A stretch of 64,000 nucleotides of DNA, taken from contig JAWUZG010000070.1 in NCBI GenBank assembly GCA_036785705.1, positions 2,491,001-2,555,000 of the forward strand. The letters are read 5' to 3'. This document shows positions 1 through 12,600 of this stretch, piece after piece. Made by a program: the position numbers and the translations under genes. The notes under the pieces were generated by a model, which was not told the DNA's origin, searched no databases, and worked only from the letters and a program-made list of their open reading frames with translations. Positions within the stretch are counted from its first letter, which is position 1; each line of letters starts with the position of its first letter. Source of the DNA: Acanthornis magna. Taxonomy: Eukaryota > Chordata > Aves > Passeriformes > Acanthizidae.

Positions 1-387
1 AGCCATGAAATCTGTGTTCTAGGACGAGGAAACATGCATGTTTCCAGACATATAAAAGTTCCAGTACATGCGGCACGAGAGAGAAAATTAATTCATGTTC
101 ATCAGAAATCTCCTTTGACATCTCAAAGGTACTTGAACTGACATTTAACCACACCTGAAGTAGGTAATACGTGATTCTTCATCCTGTGAGCCCAGCTGAT
201 GTCTCTGTGCAAGGTTCTGTATGAATAGACAGAGACAACCCTGCAAAATTTACAGGGAAAAGACAAAAGAAGAAAGAAAATGTAATTAGAAATGCACAGA
301 ATTTAACTTTTGTCCAGTGCTGGGCCATTTGCATAACAGCCCAAATATCACTCCACATCTGTTTGGTTTTCCAGTTCCTGTTCTTTT

Positions 388-425
388 TCTTTTTTTTTTT
401 TTCTTTTTTTTTTCCTTTTTTTAAA
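388..425. repeat. Pyrimidine-rich (T/C) low-complexity tract
   Basis: An almost unbroken run of T with scattered C. It is a simple low-complexity tract, possibly the remnant of a retroposon tail read from the other strand, but no retroposon body is recognisable next to it. Confidence 0.8.
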
Positions 426-3400
426 GAGAACAGTCATTGGAAGTTCACATGCACAGGCTGCTGAATAAAAGCAAATGACATCCAGGTCAAGTTCCACTTC
501 CAAAAACACACAGGCAGCTCATTTCTCTGCAGCTACTTAAAATGGATTGGCAGTGCAGGTCTGGGAAGAACTGGGTGACATCTCACACTGACACAGCATC
601 ACACCATCTAAACCGAAGTGTGCCTGAGGGGGTCACAACGATTCCCAAAGTGATTTAATGCCCACGGAGACTCGGGAGTAAGGGGACTTCTGATATGTCC
701 TTGTACCTTTGCACATCAGAGCTCCGACTGCCAGCAGGGGTAAGAGGAACAGTAACATCGGGGCCATCCCTGCACAACTCTGCAGAGGAAAACGGCCTCT
801 TCCCAACTGAAACGACTGCAGGGAAATCTTTTCAATCTTGCACATATTTCAGAAGAATCATTTGTTGGAGGAAGAGGCCTCCAAATAAAACACGGACTTA
901 CACAAACTGAAACCATCCGGCATTCCACGCAGCACATTTGACTTAACAATGAGGCAATGCCTCGGGGCGTCTTCGGGGTGCTGGGAATGACACGGATTTG
1001 CATTTGCAAAGGCCCTTTGTAATCCCTTCCCAGGTTTCAGCTCTGTTATCATCCCACCCTGCTCTCCTGGCCATCCCATTGTGACAGTGAACGGGGATGA
1101 AGCACGTACAGAGGGTGACCAAAAAGCCCAACAGAGAGAAAATATTGCTCCTAAAGCCTCCGGAGTGCTTTGCCTGCTCATCCTAACAAATCCAGATGCT
1201 GCTGTCGGGGTTGAGCCTCGCTGTGCGCACCAGCTCTCTGGTACTGTTTTAGCTGTGGTTTACTCTTTGGAACTGCAGAGATCACCCGGAGGAATGCAGC
1301 TTAAACGGAGACTCTGCATTTTAAGTGGATGTTTCTGTTTGGAAAGCAAAGCTTCAGGAAACAAGGCAAGGCACAGAATGGAAAAGCACTTCTCAGAGGG
1401 CTGCATCGATTAGATGGCAGGAAGGAGCAGCACAGCTGAAAATAGCCCAAACAGTCAATCTGAAACCTCTTTGAGCTGTTTGACATTGTGGTCTGGTCCT
1501 GGAGCCAGTGGATAAACCCGAGGACTGGGAATGCATCATCCAAACTCTGACCCCAGCGAGATATAATTACTTGAACAATGCAAATTGGAAAAAGATTTAA
1601 TCCCAGATAGTTTTGCATGAAATGGGGATTCATAGTTCATTACATATTTATAATGAAGGGCTTTGCTTTCTCAAAGGCACAATAATTATCAGCTTCAAGC
1701 AGCTTTTGCATTGAGAAATGCTACTTAACTCACTTGGCAGCTGCTGCATTCAGTCATGTAAAGACACTATTACATTTATTTGCACCTTTGCTGCTCCCTT
1801 TACATCCCTTAATTCAATCCCTTCCAGAGACACCCGTTTTTAGGACAGCATTTCCAGCATGACATAGATTTGAAGAAACCTCTCCATTAACTCCTTACGG
1901 TTTAATAAAAAAATAAGTTCTGTATAAAACAGCATTTACATAAAATACAACAAACATGTTTTTCTACAAATGTCAGATCCAGAGGAAAAAAATTACTACC
2001 ATTATTATAGCTACTGGGCATGAATAATATTACTTACTATTAAAAATTGCACAGCAAAAGAAACGTAACAAAGGGAGTGTCCTACAAGGTCGGTCTCCTA
2101 CCTGATCCCAGATTCAGACACAGCATGTGGCTAATGCAGAGAAAGCTTTATGTAGCTACCTGTACTATTTTCTTCAGGAAGGACTGAGTACCCAAATATC
2201 CTCAGCTGGCATGGGTGGAATTCAAGAGAAAACTTGCATTGACTTACGCCTTAGGAAAAGTGGGATGCTCCCTGAAGATTCCAGCAAGTAAAAGGTGAAA
2301 TTACTTTTAAGATGAGCACTTTGCAAGTGGCTACCCAGCAAAAAAACAAAGCAGCAGCAAGAAAGAAGGATATTCTGCACAGAACACACAAATTAAGAAG
2401 TAAAAGACACCTTCCTAATTTTGAAAATAAACGAGGTTTCCATGTTAAATCTAGAATGGAAAAATTGCTCTATCCAGCAATCCTACATGGAAAGTCATTT
2501 GAACTTGCAACTGGGTGCCTGGTTTCAAAACCTTTCCAGCTTTATATTCAGCTCTTTATACGTCTCAGGATCACAGTAACTCACCAGCTGGATGCCATCA
2601 GCATGTGCAGTACGTAAAACAGCATAAAGCAGAGGGGCAAAAATCTACTTAATTCTGTAAGGAAGGAGGTGCCAGAAGCCTTATACATATGGCCAGGGAC
2701 AGGATTCTGGTGCATCGGGAATCAGTCCCAGGGCACCATTCCAGGCTGTTCCAACCCCATATGAGCACTGCCAGTAACACATCACCATTTCAAACCGCTT
2801 ATCAGTGTCAGAAAAACGGAAAAAGAACTGGAGATTAAGTTTAGGTATCATGCTGTAACAATACCTTCTCATTTTGAGGGGGAACCAATAGCAAAGAGCA
2901 TCTGAGAATAGCAGCTTTCAGCAAGATGAAGAAAGGGACTGGTTTGATTTACAGCTCTATGACTTATGGCCACATCTGGCAATACGAGGCCAGGGAATTT
3001 TATGGGGAAGGAAATGCCACTTGATGCTTTTACAATTAAAGCAGACAATGCAGAGATAGTTTACACAAAGCAACTATTTTTTTTGGGAACATTCACCTAA
3101 AACCTTGGGCCAGGAACGGTGGGGAGACTACATTGAAAATAACAGTTGTGATTGCTTTGGACCTTCATTTCCTTGCTCTCCATCCTCCTGAATGGCTCCC
3201 AACAGAGACTAAGGTGTGAGTTTTAATTCCCATTGCTCACCTGTATGAAATTATTACAGGAAGAAAAACAAGTCTTTTCTGTTAGCAATGATAATGAGAT
3301 TTTTTATCTAAAAATATCTTAAACATGCTCAGCAAAGCCAGAACAGTTTCTGCTATTAGTTAAACGTTTTGTTTAAATTATATTCTGAATATACAGCTGG

Positions 3401-6400
3401 CAGAGACAGCACTTGGCTGCTCTCTATCCTGGTTACAAGGCAAGGGAAGCCAGACAGACACGGGTCCTTAAATTCTGGCAGGTTTTGGGAAAATTCCAGA
3501 CCCACTGAAGCAGTTTGAGCTGTTAGGACAGAATTCATGCTTCTAATTAGGATAATTCACTCTAATAGGCCTCCGAAGGCTTTCCATTTTTGGCAAAGTT
3601 CTTTTAATGAGGCTCAAGTTGGATCTGTATATCTTACATTGTAAAATATTTTAAATTAACAGCCCATACAGAAATCTTGCTGATCTTCAGAACAAATGAG
3701 TTAAAACAACCAGCTGAAAACCTGTACTAATACAATAAAAAGGGGAACAACTTCAGATGAAGGAAAAATATTGTCCTAAGGAAGGTTCCTTTTACATCCT
3801 GGCAAAGTATCATCTGCTTCAGCTGGATGTTCCTACTGGAATGACACAGAGCCGTGCTGAAATGATACACTGCGGATTTTACTCTGGATGTATTAAGAAT
3901 AATTGCTCACTCTGAAATCTACACAGAAAATCTGTGCCACTGCTCTCACACAGAAGATTTCAACAGCTTGAGGAAAGCAAGGGAAAGCTGCAAGTTTCAA
4001 AGCTGACACTGCAGCACTAAAAATCATTTTTTAATCATTCATCATTCAATCATTAAAAATCATTCATCAAAGCTGAATTTTTCTGCTTCCCTAGGAAGGG
4101 AATGTAAAAGCAGAGAATGGCAAGGGAAACAGAAATAGCACAGCAGAGACTGAAATATGGAAAAGGTAGAGATACCTACTTAGAAGTTAAGACTCTGAAT
4201 ACAAAATGAAAATAAAAAGTCCACAGAAAAATAAAACAAGGAGAGAGCCAGCTGGTATTTCCCAAAGTTCTCCCACTGAAATTACATAAAAGGGAATATA
4301 TTCAAATGTCTGAACAGCCCCTAGGGCTGGGATTTCCTTAACTCTGACTTAATCTCCCTCAAACAAAGGTATTATCTCAGCAACTCCACACCAAAAGAAA
4401 ACAGAGATGGCAGAAGCAACTTAAGTGCTTCTGTACCATGATGAAGACTCTGAAATATGGGATACCATTCTCCGAGTCTCCTTAGGTCAGTATCAGACTA
4501 TTGCAAGGTTGGACTATAATGGCAATAGTGGACTTTCCTCACTCTCATTAAACTGGAAAGGCTTGCTTGCTCTTAGAGATATATTAAATAGTGCTTAGCT
4601 GCCACTTCGCCGGTGTAAATGGACCACGTAATGCAAAATTCATACCTCACACAGACACACATCAACCTGATGGCCTCAGTGCAGCGAACTCCAGTCAGTT
4701 CTGGATAGTTCTGGATTTTTTTCAAATCCACTGACCTCCTCCACATGCACTGAGCTCAGTTTTACCACACATGCCGTGGCAAATGAGTTCCAAAGGCAGA
4801 CAGCAGCATCAACAACGCTGCACTAGAGACTGAGGTGGGACAGAGCTGCTGAGGCAGCTTTGCTGCTCCTGCCTCTTCCTTCACACCAGACACAGCCATT
4901 GATTTTCTCTCATTTCTGGTGCCAGCTAGGACTTTTCCTCTTAGGTTAGTGTCATTTAAAAGAGAAGTTGTCCTTCCCCATTCCTGTCCTGTCCCCCCAG
5001 CATCAGGTCACAACAAAGGGAAGACGCCGTAACAGTCCCAAAAATCTCTTCTTCTCCCAAGGAAGGCACAAACCAGAAAATGGATGTTTCTGCTAGGGAA
5101 GGACATGAGACAGCCCAGAGTGGTACCAGTAGCTGTCTGCCTTTGCAAGGACTGAGGATGGAAAGGGACAAAGACTAAAGTGCTCTTACTGTCCCACTTG
5201 TGACATAAATATTGTGCAACATAACATTGAAAGGGGTTTTGTCCCAAGGTAACTCACCTCTGTGCCTCTCCTACAAACATCACATACCCCACCCATAACT
5301 CCCAGCCCACTAACAGCACAAAGTCACTTATATTCTAAAGTTTGTGTCCTTGATTAACATGAACTCCAAATTTGCCAAGCTAGCTCACAGAACTGATTTT
5401 CCCAGTCCTCTGCTCTTGTTGGCTGCTGGTGAAATGGAGCAGTACGTACTCCAGACAAAGAAAACACCCACCCTTCATCCACACACGCCCAAGTCACTGA
5501 GGCATCCCCTAAAGAGGAGTCTGAACTATCCCCCACATCATAGTGGTACAGACATGGTCAGCAACCACCCAAAAATCCCATGAGAAACCCTAACCTCAGC
5601 ATTTCCTTTCATTACACGATGCTGAAGTCAGCTCCTCAACATCCCACAGATGTTTAGTCAGCATCTGTTCAAAGTCCCTTGTACTTTCTCAGGTATGTCT
5701 TTGTTCTCATCACCTGTGAAAGGATGAAAGAACCAAAAAGGAAGCATTTGATCACTTTATATCTTATCACTGGCATGCCATTTATTTATCCTTCCCAGAT
5801 TAGGCAGGTAAACTCGAGGTTTATCTTTTCCTTCACTCCTCTCCCTTGGAGTTTGAATCCTGCAGCCCAGGAGCACAGAACAGCAGTAGCCTCTTTGGGG
5901 TTCACTGTTTTTTTGATTTTCTAACTCATTTTGTCACTCTTAGACCCCTTGGCCATGCCTTAGGGATGAATCTGGACTTCAGCTGCAGCAATCACCAGAG
6001 CCAGGTAGGCTGGGCATCAGAACTCAGCCAGGGACAGACAGAGGGAAATATTATTTCTCTATTAATATGTTAATGACTCTGTCCTGATTGCTGTGAGCAT
6101 CAAACTATTTCCCTCCCAGTCTGAGAGATGGAAGAGAAATGACACCTCCATTTTTCTGCACAATAATGCTGTCATCAGCCTTAAATTTGGGCTGCTTCTG
6201 AAAGGAGTTATTGCTCTAAAAATGAAGCACAGTACTGCTTCTGCTCTCTGTTAATTATCATCAGTCGGTTTCTGGAAAAATACCATGCCAAGAATATAGC
6301 TAAAATGGTGGTTTTCTGAGGCTTCCCTTCAAAATCCATCAGTTTAATCAAGGCACATGCGTGAAGGCTGAAGAAGAGCCTGTGGGGAGCTGATCACCTG

Positions 6401-8053
6401 AGACAGTGCCAAGATCTTCATCAGTTTAAAATTAGAACTTCCCAATTTCAAGGAAGGCTTTATGATATTCTGAGATGTAGTGTTCCTTACTGGAATTCCT
6501 CTTCCCAAGAGGCTAAAGCCTGCCTGGTTACTCTTTTTTCATACCACTGCTGGCTTTTAGCAGATTTAATCCTGCTTCTATGAAGGGCAAAACTCCAAAG
6601 GATTTCTAACACTAAAGACAGAGATAAACCAAGAAATAACAATAAATGAATCATGTGCTGAGCATTTAAAGAAAAAACAGAGCTTATTCACTCTGATTTA
6701 TTTTGAGGTAAAAGATGAAACTTGCTATAGGTTTGTAAGGTTGTTCACCACCTGCATCACGTGAGCCAAGAAATAGTCTTTATCCTTAATGGAATTAGTT
6801 GAAGTAATTATATTGATTGATTTTTAAACCATTTTTCTAATAAATGGATTCATTCTGTTACAATGTATTTCAGTTTTTATTATGATGCTGTGAAATGCCC
6901 TCATTTGCCATTTGGGAAGAATTTAGAATACGTAATGAGTTTAAGTACAGTAAAAACAAAAAAATATATTAGAAGAAAGAGCAAAACAGGCCGCAGGGAT
7001 GTGTACAGCAGCCTCCCTGCTGATTTTTGTAGGGAAATTCTATTAAAATTGATAACTGATCACATACTACGTGTCTATGCTGCCTTTTAACAAATTGAAG
7101 CACATTTTAACAGAAATGCTATGGTCTGCAGTGACCTGCTGGGATACACATCAAACCTATGGCTGCTGGCTATGGGCCAGGTAAATTCAAACCATGTGAC
7201 AAGGCCTCTTCTACATTTTATTGCTTCTTTTTTTTTTTAATCCCAGGTTTCTTTAAGAGAAAAATCCTTTGCACATCTCCCAGGTACAGCTCGCCTTTGT
7301 ATAAGAAACATGCTGTGACACTAAGCTGGTGTAAGGCAGATTCAAGGCAAATTCACTGATTTAATGGAGCAATGCTGTTTAATATAATTTATTTCATTGT
7401 TTCTACTATTTGAGAAGAAATTATTTGGGTTCTTGGCTTGGATCTGTTATATCCTCATTTTTACAATAAAATAAGAACCCAATATTTCCAATTCTGGCAT
7501 TATGTGTTTTAACATGGCATTTATCCAGCATTTTCCACTTTGCCTGTTACAAGGCCATGACTGAGCTAACACCATAGCAGACAGTCAAAGAATTACTGCT
7601 AAAATACATTGTGACTTCAGCACAGGCTAGGATTCCGCATGGATGCTTGGAATAAATCACCCTTGGCAGCTCCTGCAGTATTTGGTGCTGTTCCCAACAC
7701 CTCCATTCCTGGGCTGATGTAATTAGAAGGCACACAACTGGCTTAAGCTCCTACAAGTGAGTGCAAATGCTTTATTTAAAGATCAGCTTTGGACTCGAAA
7801 AAAAAAAATCAATTACAAAAACCTTTTCTCTTGACTTTCACCTGGACTGACAGGTGACACTCTAAAACTGGAATTACCGTTCCTCATCGCATCTCACTTC
7901 TTCTTCGAGTGTACTCACATTCAGCAATTCCCCTCATCTATAGGAGGAACATCAAGGAGTCAAATTCCCATGATCCTGTTAGGGTTGATCAGCTGTCACT
8001 TCCTCAGAAGTCTTTCCAAGGAATGAGAGGGCACAGAAGGCAGACCCTCCAGG

Positions 8054-8097
8054 AGAAGATTTCTCTGCAAAGAAATCTTCTCTGCAAAGAGAAATCT
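8054..8097. repeat. Nested inverted and direct repeats
   Basis: AGAAGATTT (8,054-8,062) is perfectly inverted as AAATCTTCT (8,073-8,081). AGATTTCTC (8,057-8,065) is inverted as GAGAAATCT (8,089-8,097). The spacer word TCTCTGCAAAG also occurs twice as a direct repeat, so two alternative hairpins share the left arm. No function is known. Confidence 0.75.
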
Positions 8098-9657
8098 GCT
8101 TTGGCTGCTCCAAAGACTCTGCAGAAATCACAGGAGACCTGGAATAAACTTGGAGGATCCCAAGGCTTCTAGGGGCTGCTACTGTGACAAGAGAAATACA
8201 GTATGTCAGGAGTTTTATCCCACAAAATGTGAGCCAGAACCGCCTGACTCATCACAAAACGTTTTACCATAGAAAAACCATGAGTAAGTGAGGAGAACTT
8301 TTCTGGGAGTCTGCATTTCTTCCCATCCACCCAGACAGCTGAGCAAGGACTTTCAGACTAATACCAAAATTAACTTTACCACACAAAGAGAAGACAATAA
8401 TTATCTGATTCTTACAGTACTTTATGCAAGGATGATTATTAGATCTTTTAAATGCAAGTCCTCAAACCTTGATTAGCTTCAGGTGGGTTTTTGAGAAGCA
8501 GCAACTTTTCATCTCATCCCAATCAGAGCCTTATTCTAATACCAATCCCAATCTCTACTTTATGTTTATAAACACCATTTCTTGAGGCAGCAGCCTGAAG
8601 ATCTCTATGTGATAAGACATCTTCCTTTGCAAAGTTTCTGGTTTTCACCTTTTCACCAGTTCTGCAACTTTCTTGCAGCTACTTCTAGATCTGGCTTTGA
8701 TTTTAAAAGAATTTGGCAATGTACATTAATTAAACTGTATTGTTAGAAACTTAACAGCTTTTACAAGATCTCCTTGTTTCTGAATTTGCGTCACGGAAAT
8801 ACAAAAAAGACCAAGTAAGAAAACCCCAAACCTTAATTTTAACAGTGACTGGCTTTTGATATCTCTTCTCAAAAAAGCCTTTGATTGGCCACCATTAAAA
8901 TATCTGCCCTTAAGCTTTCTTCCTATAACTGACAGAGTCGAAGATGTGTTGAGAAGATGCTTCAAAACTCCTTTTAAAATCTGAAAGAAAATCTTCAACA
9001 ATTCCCGACATCCATCTTAGCACACTAACTCAGAATGAAGTAAAGGTATTCAAGGTCTATCCAGGTAAGGTGATTTTTAAGAAATGAACGAACAAAAAAC
9101 AAAGTGTCCGAGTAAGAAGGAGATTCCCAGGGCATCCAGAGTCAGACTAACGCTGATCCTGCTGACTCCAACCACGAAATATGAGGCTGAGGGGGAATGC
9201 TTTGGAAATCCCACCACAACATGCAAATTTTGTGGGAGAAGCATGTAACAGACGGCTATCAAAACCAGAATGAAAGAATGCATTCTGCATTTCAAGGCCT
9301 GAAGGAAAGAGCTTTAATGGGCTGAAAAGAAAGGAACAGAAAGTAAATTTGGCTAGCCAAATTGGAGAGAGGGGTGGATTTTTGTTTGTTTGTAAGTGGC
9401 ATGGTTTTTCAATGAAGGAATCTGGAGAATATTAACAATTATGCTTAAGTCTATGCTGAAAGCATTTTTGTCATTTTAGAGCCAAAATCAGCCTCTTGCC
9501 AAAACCTGTAAACTGCTTTTTAAAAAAGGAAAAGAACAAAATAAAAAGGCACCTTCGAAATGGAATTTGCAATTCTCATGGCAGGCGATCATCAGCTCCA
9601 ATTAGTCCCTGGCAGAGGAATCTGAGCAAGAGCGATAGACTTGGTGCATCCAAAAAT

Positions 9658-9675
9658 GTTTAGTCTAGACTAAAC
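9658..9675. repeat. Perfect 18-bp palindrome
   Basis: The sequence GTTTAGTCTAGACTAAAC equals its own reverse complement with no spacer. It lies in the gene-poor region with no recognisable element around it. Confidence 0.85.
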
Positions 9676-12600
9676 CACACCGGAATTCTCTGCAGACCAG
9701 ACCTCAGCCCTCTGGATCCCTGACAGCCATCTATATTGGCCACAAACAAGAACACAGCCTGGATCCTGTTCCGGGCTTCCCTCCCACCTCTCCTTATCTA
9801 GTCCCACAGCTATCCTCCTTCCAAATCCACAGGCACTCAGGTAAAAAGCTGTTGATGGCTCCAAGTATTTGAAGCCTGGTTAATGAACACAGGTAATGTT
9901 ATTACCCTGTGCCCTTAGTCATCTGTACAGTGGCAGTGTGAGCCAAACCCAAAATAATAAACACAGAAAAACATGTTCATCTGCCTGACAGCAGCCAGAA
10001 GCCACTGTTGCCAAAGAGAAAAGAGTCTGGAGCTGCTCTTTCTAAAATGTTGTCAGCACAATTAATTCTGAAATATGCTCTGAAAATGTGGAACGTGGCC
10101 CATCTGTCACGGCTGCTCATGTTTATTTAATGATTAGCAAGAGGGATGGAGTATAAACTCAGTGCTTCATCTCCAAACCCAGCTTCCTTGTGCAGAGGAT
10201 TCAGCCACTAGTTGAGAATTTTATCCTTTCCCAAACTCAGTCCTAGGTGGCATCTTCAACAGGAAAGAAAGTCACTGACTAATTCCTTTGTCACCAGCCC
10301 CATCACAACCACCACCACCACCATCACAATGAAGCAAGGCTGTAGTAGTATTTTTCTTTCTTTATACTAGAAATTGGGCACTGGCACTGGCAGAGATAAT
10401 CTGGTACTTGCCTGGAATTCATTCCTACAGCAAAGCAAAAAAAGCGATGATATGTCAAATGTGAATACCTGGTAGCCTCTATTTACACATATTGCTTGAA
10501 TGGCAATTCAGAGGCAGCTTCAAGCTTTCCAGCACATTTTCTTGTGACTCGGACTCCAATTTAATGATCATCACACGCTGGAGAAGTTCAGCTGATTCAG
10601 ATCCAGACCTGAAATCCAAGAACAGACACATTTAGATCAATCTATAGACTGAGCCACATGAACTGAGATATCTGAGACTCAGCCTGCCCACCCAGAGACA
10701 AGCTGCCACATCCAGCCCTCATTTATAATTGTCCAGGACTTAAAATACCATTTTTCCTTTGAATTCCAACAAGAGTAAAGCCAGGCGGGTGTTTTTATAC
10801 ACCAGCAGGACCATGCACTGAACAAAATGGCCACAACCTTTTTGCAAAAGACATAGGAAGAAATAATACACAAGGTCACACAAGTTTACAACACGAGCTG
10901 TCTCTCAAACCTGTGGCAACTTTGAAAAGAGTAGTATTAGATCAGTCCTGAATGTTGGGAATTTTATCCTTTATGAGGTACAATTATTTTCACTGGATGC
11001 ACATAAATCATTGCACTTGCACCAAACCATGAACTTAACCTGTGATAATTTCCCAAGGTTATACATGAAAGAGCTTAGATAATTATACATATAAAATAAA
11101 AGTAATATATAAATAAAACAAGCCCTGAATTCCATTTCAGCATTTTGATGGATGCATTTATTTCACTTATGGGATGCACTTATCTGCTCCCATTAAAAGG
11201 TGCCACCAGGTGGACACAGGAATCCCAGTTAATCAAGGAGCCACATCTAATTACAGTATCACAGCAGCAACCCATCACTATCTCCAGACAAGCCAGAACA
11301 GATGTTTAAAGGGATTCTCCTGGGATTTAAGAGTCCTTGCAGAAAAAAAAAAAGTACATCTTGAAGCAATCAGGCAAAGGATTGTAAATTCTAATTTAAA
11401 GATAACCATTGGCAAATTAAGTCTATTAGTTTAACAAACTTTCCTAAGGAAACAATGCTTAGTTTTCCTAGGCTTTACATGCTTATCCACTTGCCCCAGG
11501 CCAGGACAGCTTCCATAGGCAGCTGCTCTCATGTTTTTGGGATAGACTCTGCCTTCTTTTTTGTACTGGTGCTGTGCTCTGGCCTCTGCCCACACCTACC
11601 CCCATACACATGACCCTCAGGGAACATCTTGTTCTAGAAATAATGCAGTTTCAGAGGGACCTGTGGAGTGTGCCACATAAACACTGAATTTAGCATTCTT
11701 CAGCATTGCTCCTATATCAACTCAAAAAGAGGGACAAAAGACATCTCATATGAATCAAAGCCCTCCAAGCTCTCTCCAACAGAACAGGCTCTGAGGATGT
11801 ACACAAAGTTCAAATGAATTAAGAACTGGAGTTCATATTCTCCTGAAAAGCCAAACCAAAATGACAAAATGCCCCTTTGAAGACTGAAGGAATGTAGGAA
11901 ACCAGAAAGGTTACTCCTGTTATGCTTCCAAGGCTGTCAAAACCAGGAGTTGTTAGAAATCTTGTTCACCAGCAAGTTTCAGCATGATTTCTCGTAGAAT
12001 GAATTTAATCCAGAGTCAATTCCTAAATTACAGCTTGATAAAATATCAATTACATATATAAAATAGCTTAAAATCTCCCATAAGCCTTAGAATTACATTT
12101 TCCATGGAGCAGTTGGAATGTCCAGGCCAACATGAATACACTGTCTCATGGAGCGTCAGTAAACTGGATTGAAGATTAGCTAAAACTGGCTGCACATTGT
12201 TCAATCAGGTTTTGGGATTTGTTGGATCTCTGCAGCAAAATCCACAGCACTACAGAAGGCATGGGCCATAGCAGTTTCTCTTTGAATCCCTGCAAATAAC
12301 AGTTACCTTTCCATGTGGAACACAGAGCTTTGAAAATGGAAGAGGAGAAAACGAACATGCCACACCTATGGAAACCTGGGATGTGGTCCCTCTGAAAAAC
12401 AGTGCCACTCTCCAGACTGGGAATAAACAACCCCAGATGCAGAAGCGTTAATAATATTTTTAATATAAAAGTATAACTTCATTTCCTCTGTGCTACTTAG
12501 TTGTGTTCTGTGTTTATAGGGTTCCTCAGGAGGGAAAAGGTCAAAGAAAATGATATTTCATTCAGGGAATCATTACATTCTCACAGAGTGTTTTACAGAA

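Noticed and set aside
2691..2760. Possible CR1 fragment ('ttccaggctgttccaacccc')
   Set aside because: Only one short phrase is CR1-like; the flanks do not follow the consensus.
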